The notes below the pieces were generated by a model. It was not told the origin of the DNA. It saw only the letters and a program-made list of their open reading frames with translations, and ran no database searches. Source: Streptomyces luteogriseus (GTDB taxonomy: Bacteria > Actinomycetota > Actinomycetes > Streptomycetales > Streptomycetaceae). Taken from it: DNA of 64,000 nucleotides. The position numbers and the translations under genes were made by a program. The stretch covers positions 7,468,501-7,532,500 of the forward strand of contig NZ_JACHMS010000001.1 of NCBI RefSeq assembly GCF_014205055.1. The letters run 5' to 3'. Numbering within the stretch: the stretch's first letter is position 1; every line of letters starts with the position of its first letter. This document shows positions 52,547 through 61,940 of this stretch, piece by piece.

Positions 52547-52568
52547 AAAAAGAAGGATCGTTCGTTTT
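52547..52568. promoter_or_regulatory. TetR operator candidate A
   Basis: A near-perfect 22-base palindrome of A/T flanks around GAAGGA-TCGTTC, in the divergent gap close to the membrane protein start. It shares GAA..TTCGTT elements with the site at 52611-52624, suggesting both bind the TetR protein. Confidence 0.55.
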
Positions 52569-52610
52569 TGATGCGTCCTCACCGTGCTCCGGTCGCGGCG
52601 TCTTGTCAAG

Positions 52611-52624
52611 AATGAATATTCGTT
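52611..52624. promoter_or_regulatory. TetR operator candidate B
   Basis: AATGAATATTCGTT, one mismatch from a perfect 14-base palindrome, 13 bases before the TetR ATG. It fits autorepression. Confidence 0.55.
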
Positions 52625-52637
52625 TTACTTTGGGATC

Positions 52638-53279
52638 ATGGCTCGCGTGTCCCAGGAACATCTCGACGCTCGCCGCCGCCAGATCCTCGACGGCGCCGCG
52701 CTCTGCTTCGCCCGCAACGGCTTCCACGCCACGTCCATGCAGGACGTGCTGAAGGAGGTCGACCTCTCGGCGGGGGCGGTGTACCGCTACTTCAGCGGCA
52801 AGGAGGAGCTGATCGGCGCGATCGTCGCGGAGACGCTCGGCTCCGTCCGCGAGGCCTTCGAGGAGGCGGCGCGGCAGAGCCCGCCCCCGCCGCCGGACGA
52901 ACTCGTCGCCTCGGTCCTCGGCCGGACGCTCGCCGCCCGTGAGTCCCTGGTCGTGGACGGCCGGCCCGCCTTTCCGCGGCTCGTCATCCAGGTGTGGACG
53001 GAGACCCTGCGCAACGAGGAGCTGGCGGCCCTCCTGAGGGAGGGCTACGGCTCGGTCCGCGCGGCCTGGGGGAGGATCGTCGAGGGGTATCAGGAGGCCG
53101 GCATGATGCGGGCGGACGTGGCGCCGGACCATGTGGCCCGCACGATGATCGCCTCGGTGCTCGGGTTCATCGCGCAGCAGTCCCTCTTCGGACCCGCCCC
53201 GGTCGAGGTGCTCCGGGACGGTCTGCGGGCCCTGACGGGCATGCGTGGCGGGGACGCCGGTGGATCACAGGTCGGTTAA
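52638..53279 (+). CDS. TetR/AcrR-family regulator
   Basis: About 213 residues. The N-terminal helix-turn-helix reads RRRQILDGAALCFARNGFH, then MQDVLKEVDLSAGAVYRYF, and a ligand-binding helical domain follows with a Pro-rich linker near residue 75. It probably represses the divergent membrane protein gene and itself. Confidence 0.92.
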   Translation: MARVSQEHLDARRRQILDGAALCFARNGFHATSMQDVLKEVDLSAGAVYRYFSGKEELIGAIVAETLGSVREAFEEAARQSPPPPPDELVASVLGRTLAARESLVVDGRPAFPRLVIQVWTETLRNEELAALLREGYGSVRAAWGRIVEGYQEAGMMRADVAPDHVARTMIASVLGFIAQQSLFGPAPVEVLRDGLRALTGMRGGDAGGSQVG

Positions 53280-53391
53280 CGTGCCCGAAACGCGGCGCAA
53301 TTAGCCTGCCGGTCCACGCCACCTGGCACTTTGCCCCGTGGCCGCGGCAACCGGGCCCCGCACGGCCCGGAGTGACGACTGTGAGGTGGAC

Positions 53392-53694
53392 GTGCAACTG
53401 ACCCCGCACGAGCAAGAACGGCTGCTGATCCACGTGGCGGCCGACGTGGCCGAGAAGCGCCGGGCCCGCGGGCTGAAGCTCAACCACCCCGAGGCGGTCG
53501 CGCTCATCACCTCGCACATCCTCGAGGGCGCCCGTGACGGCCGTACCGTCGCGGAACTCATGTCCTCCGGACGCAAGCTCCTGACCAGGTACGACGTCAT
53601 GGAGGGCATCCCGGAGATGATCCACGACGTCCAGGTCGAAGCCACCTTCCCGGACGGCACCAAGCTCGTCACCGTCCACGACCCGATCGTCTGA
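53392..53694 (+). CDS. ureA: Urease gamma subunit UreA
   Basis: One hundred residues from GTG 53392, matching the usual VQLTPHEQERL start; GAGGTGG precedes it. LNHPEAVALI, EGARDGRTVAEL and TFPDGTKLVTVH are family blocks. It is the small structural subunit of the nickel urease, first of ureABCFGD. Confidence 0.95.
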   Translation: MQLTPHEQERLLIHVAADVAEKRRARGLKLNHPEAVALITSHILEGARDGRTVAELMSSGRKLLTRYDVMEGIPEMIHDVQVEATFPDGTKLVTVHDPIV

Positions 53695-53706
53695 CGGGGA
53701 GCCGCC

Positions 53707-54018
53707 GTGATTCCCGGAGAGATCCTCTTCGCCGACGGGCCGATCGCCTACAACGAGGGCCGTGAGGTCGTCCGCCTCACCGTCCTCAACGCCGCCGACC
53801 GGCCCGTCCAGGTCGGCTCCCACTACCACTTCGCCGAGGCCAACCCCGGCCTGGAGTTCGACCGCGCAGCCGCGCGCGGCAGGCGGCTCAACGTCGCCGC
53901 CGGCACGGCCGTGCGCTTCGAGCCCGGGATCCCCGTCGACGTCGAACTCGTGCCGCTGGCCGGCGCCCGTGTGGTGCCCGGACTGCGCGGGGAGACCGGA
54001 GGTGCCCTCGATGCCTGA
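53707..54018 (+). CDS. ureB: Urease beta subunit UreB
   Basis: One hundred and three residues: PGEILFADGPIAYNEGRE, VGSHYHFAEANPGLEFDRA and RFEPG are conserved. GTG start 12 bases after ureA. Its end overlaps ureC by eight bases. Confidence 0.95.
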   Translation: MIPGEILFADGPIAYNEGREVVRLTVLNAADRPVQVGSHYHFAEANPGLEFDRAAARGRRLNVAAGTAVRFEPGIPVDVELVPLAGARVVPGLRGETGGALDA

Positions 54019-55732
54019 GATCTCGCGTGCCGCGTACGCCGACCTGTTCGGCCCGACGACCGGCGACCGGATCCGGCTCGCCGACACCGACCTGCTGGTC
54101 GAGATCGAGGAGGACCGCTCCGGCGGCCCCGGACTCGCCGGTGACGAGGCGGTCTTCGGCGGCGGCAAGGTCATCCGCGAGTCCATGGGCCAGGCCCGGG
54201 CCACGCGGGCGGACGGCACCCCGGACACCGTCGTCACCGGTGCGGTGATCATCGACCACTGGGGGATCGTCAAGGCCGACGTCGGCATCCGCGACGGCCG
54301 GATCACCGGCATCGGCAAGGCCGGAAACCCCGACACCATGGACGGCGTCCACCCGGACCTGGTCATCGGCCCGGAGACCGAGATCATCGCCGGCAACGGG
54401 CGGATCCTCACGGCGGGCGCGATCGACGCGCACGTCCACTTCATCTGCCCGCAGATCGCCGACGAGGCGCTCTCCTCTGGCATCACCACCCTCGTCGGCG
54501 GCGGCACGGGCCCCGCGGAGGGCTCCAAGGCCACCACCGTGACGCCCGGCCCCTGGCATCTCGCCCGGATGCTGGAGGCGATGGAGGCCTTCCCGCTCAA
54601 CATCGGCCTGCTCGGCAAGGGCAACACCGTCTCCCACGAGGCGATGCTGTCCCAGATCCGCGGTGGCGCCCTCGGTCTGAAGCTGCACGAGGACTGGGGC
54701 TCCACCCCGGCCGTCATCGACGCCTCGCTGACGGTCGCCGAACGGACCGGCATCCAGGTCGCCATCCACACCGACACCCTCAACGAGGCCGGATTCGTGG
54801 GCGACACCCTGGCCGCGATCGCCGGGCGGGGCATCCACGCCTACCACACCGAGGGCGCCGGAGGCGGGCACGCGCCGGACATCATGACCGTGGTCTCCGA
54901 GTCGTACGTGCTGCCCAGCTCCACCAACCCGACCCGGCCGTTCACCGTCAACACCGCCGAGGAACACCTCGACATGCTGATGGTGTGCCACCACCTCAAC
55001 CCGGCCGTGCCGGAGGACCTGGCGTTCGCCGAGTCCCGAATCCGGCCCTCCACGATCGGCGCGGAGGACGTGCTGCACGACCTGGGCGCGATCTCGATCA
55101 TCTCCTCCGACTCCCAGGCCATGGGGCGCGTCGGCGAGGTCGTCATGCGCACCTGGCAGACCGCGCACGTGATGAAGCGGCGGCGGGGCGCCCTGCCCGG
55201 GGACGGACGGGCCGACAACCGCCGCGTACGTCGCTATGTCGCCAAGTACACGATCAACCCGGCGCTCGCCCAGGGCCTGGCCAGGGAGGTCGGGTCGGTG
55301 GAGAGCGGCAAGCTGGCCGACCTGGTGCTGTGGGAGCCGGCGTTCTTCGGCGTCAAGCCACAGCTGGTCATCAAGGGCGGGCAGATCGCCTACGCGCAGA
55401 TGGGCGACGCGAACGCCTCCATCCCCACACCGCAGCCGATCCTGCCGCGGCCGATGTACGGGGCGATCGGGCGGGCGCCGGCCTCCAACTCCGTCAACTT
55501 CGTCGCACCCCTGGCCGTCGAGGCGGGCCTGCCGGAACGGCTCGGGCTCGGCAAGCGGTTCGCCGAGATCGAGTCGACGCGCGGGGTCACCAAGGCCGAC
55601 ATGCGCGAGAACGACGCCCGGCCCGAGGTCCGGGTCGATCCCGACAGCTTCGCCGTGCACATCGACGGGGAGCTGGTCGAGGCGGCGCCGGCGGCCGAAC
55701 TGCCCATGGCCCAGCGGTACTTCCTGTTCTGA
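54011..55732 (+). CDS. ureC: Urease alpha (catalytic) subunit UreC
   Basis: Five hundred and seventy-three residues. DAHVHFI gives two nickel His ligands, GLKLHEDWG the carbamylated bridging Lys, HTDTLNEAG and HTEGAGGGHAPD the other His ligands, and MVCHHLN the flap Cys. It hydrolyses urea to ammonia and carbamate. ATG 54011 overlaps ureB. Confidence 0.97.
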   Translation: MPEISRAAYADLFGPTTGDRIRLADTDLLVEIEEDRSGGPGLAGDEAVFGGGKVIRESMGQARATRADGTPDTVVTGAVIIDHWGIVKADVGIRDGRITGIGKAGNPDTMDGVHPDLVIGPETEIIAGNGRILTAGAIDAHVHFICPQIADEALSSGITTLVGGGTGPAEGSKATTVTPGPWHLARMLEAMEAFPLNIGLLGKGNTVSHEAMLSQIRGGALGLKLHEDWGSTPAVIDASLTVAERTGIQVAIHTDTLNEAGFVGDTLAAIAGRGIHAYHTEGAGGGHAPDIMTVVSESYVLPSSTNPTRPFTVNTAEEHLDMLMVCHHLNPAVPEDLAFAESRIRPSTIGAEDVLHDLGAISIISSDSQAMGRVGEVVMRTWQTAHVMKRRRGALPGDGRADNRRVRRYVAKYTINPALAQGLAREVGSVESGKLADLVLWEPAFFGVKPQLVIKGGQIAYAQMGDANASIPTPQPILPRPMYGAIGRAPASNSVNFVAPLAVEAGLPERLGLGKRFAEIESTRGVTKADMRENDARPEVRVDPDSFAVHIDGELVEAAPAAELPMAQRYFLF

Positions 55733-55742
55733 GGGTGGTCTG

Positions 55743-56417
55743 ATGTCGCGTGCAGCGCTTCTCGTCCTGGCCGACGGGCGGTTTCCCGCCGGGGGGCACG
55801 CGCACTCCGGCGGTGCCGAGGCGGCGGTCAAAGCCGGGCGGATCAGTGGGGCGACGAGCCTGGAGGAGTTCTGCCGCGGGCGGTTGCACACGGCGGGGCT
55901 GATGGCGGCGGGGCTGTCCGCGGCCGCGGCGCTCGGGATCGATCCCGTCGCGCTGGATCGGGCGGCGGACGCGCGGACGCCGTCGCCCGCGCTGCGGGTC
56001 GCCGCGCGGAAGCTGGGACGGCAGCTGCTGCGGGCCGCCCGTGCGACCTGGCCGTCCGCAGAACTGGACGCGCTCGGCAGGGAGTTCCCCAAGGGGGCGC
56101 ATCAGCCGGTGGTGCTGGGGCTGGCGGCCCGGGCGGCGGGGCTGGGGCCGGTGGACGCGGCGTACTGCGCGGCGTACGAAAGCGTGAGCGGGCCGGCGTC
56201 GGCGACCGTGCGGTTGCTGAGCCTGGATCCGTTCGACGCGACACGGGCGCTGGCCCGGCTGGCACCGGAGGTGGACCGGGTCGCGGACCGGGCGGTGGAG
56301 GCGGCCCGGACGGCGGTCGGCGAGGGGGTCGACGCCCTGCCGGCGGGGTCGGCCCCTCTGCTGGAGATCGGGGCGGAGACGCACGCGGGGTGGCCTGTAC
56401 GGCTGTTCGCCTCGTAG
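55743..56417 (+). CDS. ureF: Urease accessory protein UreF
   Basis: Two hundred and twenty-four residues: LLVLADGRFPAGGHAHSGG at the start and AYESVSGPASATVRLL are the family blocks. It bridges UreD and UreG in nickel-site assembly. It begins ten bases after ureC. Confidence 0.93.
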   Translation: MSRAALLVLADGRFPAGGHAHSGGAEAAVKAGRISGATSLEEFCRGRLHTAGLMAAGLSAAAALGIDPVALDRAADARTPSPALRVAARKLGRQLLRAARATWPSAELDALGREFPKGAHQPVVLGLAARAAGLGPVDAAYCAAYESVSGPASATVRLLSLDPFDATRALARLAPEVDRVADRAVEAARTAVGEGVDALPAGSAPLLEIGAETHAGWPVRLFAS

Positions 56418-56531
56418 CCGCTCTCCGGACCCGTGCAGACCGCCCCGCTCAGGGGCCCGGGGAACTGCGCGACCAGCCCCCACCCACCCGCACTCCAGAC
56501 CAGCGCCCACCCCCACCCCAAGGAGCCGCAC

Positions 56532-57209
56532 ATGCACCTCGACCAAACCAACCACGGCCCTGCCGCCCTCAGTGCGGACGCCCACCGTCCCGACGGCACC
56601 CGCAGAGCGCTCCGCATCGGACTCGGCGGCCCCGTCGGATCCGGCAAGACCGCCACCGTCGCCGCGCTCTGCCGGGCGCTCAGGGACGAACTGGCGCTCG
56701 CCGTCGTCACCAACGACATCTACACGCGCGAGGACGCCGAGTTCCTGCTCCGCGAGGCCGTGCTGCCGCCGGAGCGGATCACCGCCGTGGAGACGGGCGC
56801 CTGCCCGCACACCGCGATCCGCGACGACATCTCCGCGAACCTGGAGGCGGTGGAGGACCTGGAGGACGCGGTCGGACCGCTGGACCTGGTGCTCGTGGAG
56901 TCCGGCGGGGACAACCTCACCGCGACCTTCTCCAAGGGGCTCGTCGACGCGCAGATCTTCGTGATCGACGTGGCCGGGGGCGACGACATCCCGCGCAAGG
57001 GCGGGCCGGGCGTGACCACCGCCGACCTGCTCGTCGTCAACAAGACCGACCTCGCACCGTACGTCGGCTCCGATCTCGCCCGGATGGCCGCCGACGCCAA
57101 GGCTCAGCGTGCCGAACTGCCGGTCGTCTTCCAGTCGTTGCGGAGCGAGGCCGGAGTGACGGACGTTGCCGCCTGGGTGCGTGCGCAGCTCGCCGCGTGG
57201 ACCGCGTGA
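56532..57209 (+). CDS. ureG: Urease accessory GTPase UreG
   Basis: Two hundred and twenty-five residues with the P-loop GGPVGSGKT, VETGACPHTAIRDD, ESGGDNLTATFS and the NKTDLA G4 motif. It powers nickel transfer. AAGGAG precedes the ATG; the 114-base gap before it shows nothing distinct. Confidence 0.96.
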   Translation: MHLDQTNHGPAALSADAHRPDGTRRALRIGLGGPVGSGKTATVAALCRALRDELALAVVTNDIYTREDAEFLLREAVLPPERITAVETGACPHTAIRDDISANLEAVEDLEDAVGPLDLVLVESGGDNLTATFSKGLVDAQIFVIDVAGGDDIPRKGGPGVTTADLLVVNKTDLAPYVGSDLARMAADAKAQRAELPVVFQSLRSEAGVTDVAAWVRAQLAAWTA

Positions 57210-57979
57210 GCGTGCGTGCCGGTGCCGGCGTGCGGTCCCTCGCACGGATCGTCGCCCGCGACGACGGGCGCGGCGGGACCTCGCTGCCCGTGCTGGAGAG
57301 CGACGGGCCCCTGGCGCTGCGGCGCACCCGGGCCACGGGCTCCGAGGCCCGGGTCATGCTCGTCGGCGCGATGAGCGGGCCGCTCGGCGGCGACCATTTC
57401 ACCGTGGAGGGACGGGTGGAGGAGGGGGCGCGGCTGTCCGTCGGCTCGGCCGCCGCCACCATCGCGCTGCCCGGGCAGGCGAAGGGCGAGGCCCGCTACG
57501 ACGTCCGGCTCGATGTCGCCGATCATGGCGAACTGCACTGGCTGCCCGAGCAGTTGATCTCCGCCCAGGGCAGTGACCTGTCCGTCACCACCCGCGTCGA
57601 GCTCGCACCCACCGCCCGGCTCGTGCTGCGCGAGGAACAGGTACTCGGACGCGTCGGTGAGGAACCCGGGCGTCTCGCGAGCCGTCTGACCGTGCGGATC
57701 GCCGGGCGTGCCGTGCTCGACCAGGAACTGGCCTGCGGGCCCGGCGCGCCGGGCGGCTGGGACGGGCCCGCAGTCCTGGCGGGACATCGCGCCGTCGGGC
57801 AACTGGTCGTCGTACGCCCGGAGTTCGCAGCCGAACCGGTGACCGCGACGGTGCTGGGGGAGGGGGCGTCGGTGGTGCCGCTCGCCGGGCCCGCCGCACT
57901 GGTGACCGCGGTGGCGCCGGACGCCCTCAGGCTGCGGCGGCTGCTCGACGAGGCGTTGGCGTCGCTCCCGCGGAGTTGA
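57206..57979 (+). CDS. ureD: Urease accessory protein UreD
   Basis: About 257 residues from GTG (GTGA overlap with ureG). LLVGAMSGPLGGDHF-type, LPEQLISAQGSD and RLVLREEQVLGR segments match UreD. It is the scaffold for apo-urease in nickel loading and ends the operon. Confidence 0.9.
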   Translation: MSVRAGAGVRSLARIVARDDGRGGTSLPVLESDGPLALRRTRATGSEARVMLVGAMSGPLGGDHFTVEGRVEEGARLSVGSAAATIALPGQAKGEARYDVRLDVADHGELHWLPEQLISAQGSDLSVTTRVELAPTARLVLREEQVLGRVGEEPGRLASRLTVRIAGRAVLDQELACGPGAPGGWDGPAVLAGHRAVGQLVVVRPEFAAEPVTATVLGEGASVVPLAGPAALVTAVAPDALRLRRLLDEALASLPRS

Positions 57980-58117
57980 GGCCCCTGGGCGTCCGTAGAG
58001 CAGTACGGCATCTCCGTTTATCGGATTGGCAAAGAAGAGCGCCCGGCCCTGTTGTCAGGGACCTCACAACCGGGAGGATCCCCGTACTGATCGCAACGAG
58101 GTACGGGGAGGTCCCCC

Positions 58118-59719
58118 TTGAGGGGTTCGAGACCGAAGAAGCGGGTGGCGGCGCTCGGTTCGGCCGGCGCGCTCGTCACGGCCACGCTGATAGCCGGCGC
58201 CGTCGCGGCGCCCACCGCGAACGCGAGCGCGGGCAGCGGATACGGCCAGGACCGCGAGGCCCGGGGCGCAGCGATCGCCGCCGCCCGGGCCGCGAAGGCC
58301 GGCATCGACTGGCAGGACTGCCCCGCCGACTGGAACCTGGCCAAGCCGATCCAGTGCGGGTACGTCACCGTGCCGCTCGACTACGCCAAGCCCTACGGCA
58401 AGCAGATCAAGCTCGCCGTCGACCGCATCGGCAACACGGGCACCAAGGCCGAGCGGCAGGGCGCGCTCGTCTACAACCCCGGCGGCCCCGGCGGCTCCGG
58501 ACTGCGTTTCCCGGCCCGGGTCACCGGCAAGAACCCCGTGTGGGCCAACGCGGCCAAGGCCTATGACTTCGTGGGCTTCGACCCGCGCGGCGTCGGCAAG
58601 TCCACGCCCATCTCCTGCGTCGACCCGCAGGAGTTCGTCAAGGCGCCCAAGGTCGACCCGGTGCCCGACTCCGAGGCCGACAAGCTCGCCCAGCGCAAGT
58701 CGGCCCGCGAGTACGCCGAGGGCTGCCAGGAGCGCAGCGGCGCGATGCTGCCGCACATGACCACGCCGAACACCGCGCGTGACCTCGACGTCATCCGCGC
58801 CGCCCTCGGCGAGAAGAAGCTCAACTTCCTCGGCGTCTCCTACGGCACCTACCTGGGCGCCGTCTACGGCACGCTCTTCCCGGGCCATGTGCGCCGCATG
58901 GTCGTCGACAGCGTCGTCAACCCCTCCCGCGAGAAGATCTGGTATCAGGCCAACCTGGACCAGGACGTCGCGTTCGAGAGCCGCTGGAAGGACTGGCAGG
59001 ACTGGGTCGCCGCGAACGACGCGACGTACCACCTCGGCACCACCCGCGCCGCAGTCCAGGCGAAGTGGCTCGAGCTGCGCGCCACCGCGAAGAAGAGCCC
59101 CATCGGCGGGGTCGTCGGCCCGGCCGAGCTCATCTCCTTCTTCCAGAGCGCCCCGTACTACGACTCGGCCTGGGCGTCGACCGCCTCGGTCTTCAGCAAG
59201 TACGTCGCCGGCGACACCCAGGCGCTCGTCGACGCCGCCGCCCCCGACCTGTCCGACACGGCGGGCAACGCGTCCTCGGAGAACGGCAACGCCGTCTACA
59301 CGGCCGTCGAGTGCGCCGACGCCAAATGGCCCACCAGCTGGCGCACCTGGGACCGGGACAACACCCGGCTCCACAAGGACCACCCCTTCATGACCTGGGC
59401 CAACGCCTGGATGAACCTGCCGTGCGCCACCTGGCCGGCCAAGCAGCAGACGCCGGTGAACGTCAAGACCGGCAAGGGCCTGCCCGGTGTGCTCATCGTC
59501 CAGTCCGAGCGGGACGCGGCCACTCCGTACGAGGGCGCCGTGGAACTGCACAAGCGGTTCAAGGGCTCCCGTCTGATCACGGAGAAGGGTGCGGGCTCCC
59601 ACGGCGTCACCGGCCTGGTCAACCCGTGCATCAACCCCCGGGTGGACAGCTACCTGCTCACCGGCAAGCTGGACGGCGCGGACGTGACCTGCGCGCCGCA
59701 CGCCACGCCGAAGCCGTAG
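58118..59719 (+). CDS. Secreted tripeptidyl aminopeptidase (alpha/beta hydrolase, S33)
   Basis: About 533 residues. A Sec-type signal (about 1-38) ends near ANASA. The hydrolase has YNPGGPGGSG, DPRGVGKS, the nucleophile GVSYGTYLG, Asp in SERDAATPY and His in GAGSHGVTG, as in streptomycete Tap/SlpD enzymes. It should cleave tripeptides from N-termini outside the cell. The TTG start is supported by GGGGAGG seven bases upstream. Confidence 0.9.
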   Translation: MRGSRPKKRVAALGSAGALVTATLIAGAVAAPTANASAGSGYGQDREARGAAIAAARAAKAGIDWQDCPADWNLAKPIQCGYVTVPLDYAKPYGKQIKLAVDRIGNTGTKAERQGALVYNPGGPGGSGLRFPARVTGKNPVWANAAKAYDFVGFDPRGVGKSTPISCVDPQEFVKAPKVDPVPDSEADKLAQRKSAREYAEGCQERSGAMLPHMTTPNTARDLDVIRAALGEKKLNFLGVSYGTYLGAVYGTLFPGHVRRMVVDSVVNPSREKIWYQANLDQDVAFESRWKDWQDWVAANDATYHLGTTRAAVQAKWLELRATAKKSPIGGVVGPAELISFFQSAPYYDSAWASTASVFSKYVAGDTQALVDAAAPDLSDTAGNASSENGNAVYTAVECADAKWPTSWRTWDRDNTRLHKDHPFMTWANAWMNLPCATWPAKQQTPVNVKTGKGLPGVLIVQSERDAATPYEGAVELHKRFKGSRLITEKGAGSHGVTGLVNPCINPRVDSYLLTGKLDGADVTCAPHATPKP

Positions 59720-59741
59720 TCGGAGCCGTTTCCGTACGGTG

Positions 59742-59775
59742 GTGAGGGGCGGCCGGGACACCGGCCGCCCCTCAC
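59742..59775. terminator. Perfect 15-base-pair terminator hairpin
   Basis: GTGAGGGGCGGCCGG (59742-59756) and its exact complement (59761-59775) around a GACA loop, ending right against the epimerase stop. It can serve both convergent genes. Confidence 0.85.
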
Positions 59776-60807
59776 TCATGCGGGCCGTGCCCCGAACCAG
59801 GCGTCCTCCGCCGCGTAGTCGAAGAGGTCCGGGTAGGCGCGGGCGAGAGTGGGGAACGCCTCGCGCCAGTCCTGCCCGGACAGCCGGCGGACGAGCCACT
59901 CGACCGTCTCCGGCAGGCTCTCCGGGTAGGACACGACCGGCCGGTACCCCAGCTCCCGCTCGGCGGCCGACAGGTCGCACACCACCGGCAGCTCCACCGA
60001 CCAGGGGGAACTGCCCACGGACCCCCGGGCCGGCCCGTCCAGCAGGACGGTCTCCGTCTCCACTCCCATGACCGCGTCCACGGCGGCCCCGATCTCCGAC
60101 GCGGCCGGCGGCAGTGGATCGCAGGCGTTGAGGACCCGGGAGCCCGGCCGGGCCGCGGCCAGCCGGATCAGTTCGGCGATGTTGCGCGCCGCCGAGGTGT
60201 GGAACAGGCTCTCGCCCCGGAAGGCGAGCACCCGCCTGCGCCGGCCGTCGAGGTTGCGTTTGACGAAGTACAGCTCGCGGGGGAGTGGGCTGTACGGACC
60301 GTGGATCGCGCCCGGGCGCAGCACGGTGGTGGGCAACCGGTCGCCCACCGCGCGGAGTTCATGCTCCAGGGCCACCTTGCGGGTGCTGTAGGTGGCGTCC
60401 CCCGGCGGGACCGTCGCCTGGTCCTCCGCGATCGGCACGGGGTAGTGCGGGAGACCGTCCGGCTCGCCCATGGTGTCGAAGCCGCGGCCCTTGCCGTCCT
60501 CGTACACCGACACGGACGACACCACCACGGCCGCGCCGATCCGGTCCGCCAGACCCGTCAACTGCCGTGCGTGCCGGGCCCCGTAGGCGACCATGTCGAC
60601 CACGAGGTCGCAGCCGTCGCCGATCAGCGCGCCGAGCGCCGCGTCGTCCTCGCGGTCCAGTCGCCGTGTCCGCACCTCGGCGGGCCAGTTCTCGTGCCGT
60701 GCGCCGCCGCGCGAGGCGGCCGTCACCTCCCAGCCGTCCCGCGCCAGCGCCTCCACCGCCGGTTTCCCGATCTGCCCGCCCGCCCCGATCACCACAGCAC
60801 GTCTCAT
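59776..60807 (-). CDS. NAD-dependent epimerase/dehydratase
   Basis: About 343 residues, extended SDR fold: VVIGAGGQIGKP (dinucleotide loop), VVSSVSVYED and YSTRK (Tyr-x-x-x-Lys catalytic pair), then PGAIHGPYSP. Substrate unknown; the family acts on nucleotide sugars and related compounds. Confidence 0.87.
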   Translation of the reverse strand: MRRAVVIGAGGQIGKPAVEALARDGWEVTAASRGGARHENWPAEVRTRRLDREDDAALGALIGDGCDLVVDMVAYGARHARQLTGLADRIGAAVVVSSVSVYEDGKGRGFDTMGEPDGLPHYPVPIAEDQATVPPGDATYSTRKVALEHELRAVGDRLPTTVLRPGAIHGPYSPLPRELYFVKRNLDGRRRRVLAFRGESLFHTSAARNIAELIRLAAARPGSRVLNACDPLPPAASEIGAAVDAVMGVETETVLLDGPARGSVGSSPWSVELPVVCDLSAAERELGYRPVVSYPESLPETVEWLVRRLSGQDWREAFPTLARAYPDLFDYAAEDAWFGARPA

Positions 60808-60865
60808 GCCGCGACCGTAGATCGCCGGAGGCCGGCCGGGAACCGGCCTCTGCCGACAGCAGAGC

Positions 60866-61585
60866 TCAACTGAGGGGCATGCGCCGGAACTTCCGCTCCT
60901 TGGCGGCGGCGGCCTCCTCGGCCTTCACCACGGCCGCGTACCGGTCGACGTACTCCTGCTCCGACAGGGAGAGGATGGCGTACATGATCTCGTCGGTGAT
61001 GGCGCGCAGGATGGCCTTCTCGTTCTCCATGCCCTCGTAGCGGGAGAAGTCCAGGGGCTCGCCGAAGCGGATCACGACGGGGTGGATGTTGGGGATGACC
61101 TTGCCGGGCGGCTGGGCCTCGAAGGTGCCGATCATCGCGCAGGGGATCACCGGGACGCCCGCCTTGAGGGCCATCACCGCCACGCCGACCTTGCCCTTGT
61201 AGAGCCGCCCGTCGTGCGACCGGGTGCCCTCGGGGTAGATGCCGAGCAACTCGTCCTTGCTCAGCACACCGAGGCCCTCGCGGATCGCGGCCTGGCCCGC
61301 GTCCTTGCCGGAACGGTCGACCGGGATCTGCCCCGCGCTGCGGAAGAAGAAGGCCGTCAGGCGGCCCTTGAGGCCCGGGCCCGTGAAGTACTCGGCCTTC
61401 GCGAGGAAGGTGATGCGCCGTTTGAGGATCGCGGGCATCAGGAAGTGGTCCGAGAACGACAGGTGGTTCCCGGCGACGATGGCGGCGCCCTCCGCGGGAA
61501 CGTGCTCCAGGCCCTCGATGCGAGGCCGGAAGACCAGTCTCAGCAGCGGGCCCAGCAGCACGTATTTCAGCAGGTAGTAGAACAA
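60866..61585 (-). CDS. 1-acylglycerol-3-phosphate acyltransferase (PlsC family)
   Basis: About 239 residues from TTG, with GAGGAG upstream. NHLSFSDH is the acyltransferase HxxxxD motif and YPEGTRS the glycerol-phosphate-binding motif. A hydrophobic N-terminus suggests membrane association. It should make phosphatidic acid. Confidence 0.92.
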   Translation of the reverse strand: MFYYLLKYVLLGPLLRLVFRPRIEGLEHVPAEGAAIVAGNHLSFSDHFLMPAILKRRITFLAKAEYFTGPGLKGRLTAFFFRSAGQIPVDRSGKDAGQAAIREGLGVLSKDELLGIYPEGTRSHDGRLYKGKVGVAVMALKAGVPVIPCAMIGTFEAQPPGKVIPNIHPVVIRFGEPLDFSRYEGMENEKAILRAITDEIMYAILSLSEQEYVDRYAAVVKAEEAAAAKERKFRRMPLS

Positions 61586-61940
61586 AGCGGGCGCTCCTCG
61601 ACTCCCGCGGCGGCCTCAACCACCGCGTTCCAGCAGGTCAACCGGCATGTCGTGGGGTGCCAGTGTAGGTGCAGGCACGGCCGCCGGGCACCTCGCGCGG
61701 GCGGACCGCACAGATCCTTCGCCAATTGACTGATGGTCAGTCAGGCGTGGGTGTCCGGTGGTGCTCATGCGGCTGGGGAGGGCCGCGGGACCAGCGTGCT
61801 GCGCCGCCCGGGTGACGGGCAAGCCGAACGGGTGGCCTGGCGCGATAGCGGGGGTGCGTGGCGGACCGGTGGCCCTTGCGGGCGGACGGCCGCTGTGGGC
61901 CGCCGGTGGCCGGGTCGCTCCGGCGAGTAACCTGCCTGGC
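61586..61940. other. Intergenic stretch with a 17-base palindrome
   Basis: Between plsC and the isomerase gene. TGACTGA-TGG-TCAGTCA (61727-61743) is a perfect palindrome of the kind bound by TetR regulators. It is about 140 bases before the acyltransferase start. No regulator is adjacent and no other feature is seen. Confidence 0.6.

Noticed and set aside
53167..54834. Minus-strand frame opposite ureB and ureC
   Set aside because: The plus strand encodes complete urease subunits with nickel ligands.
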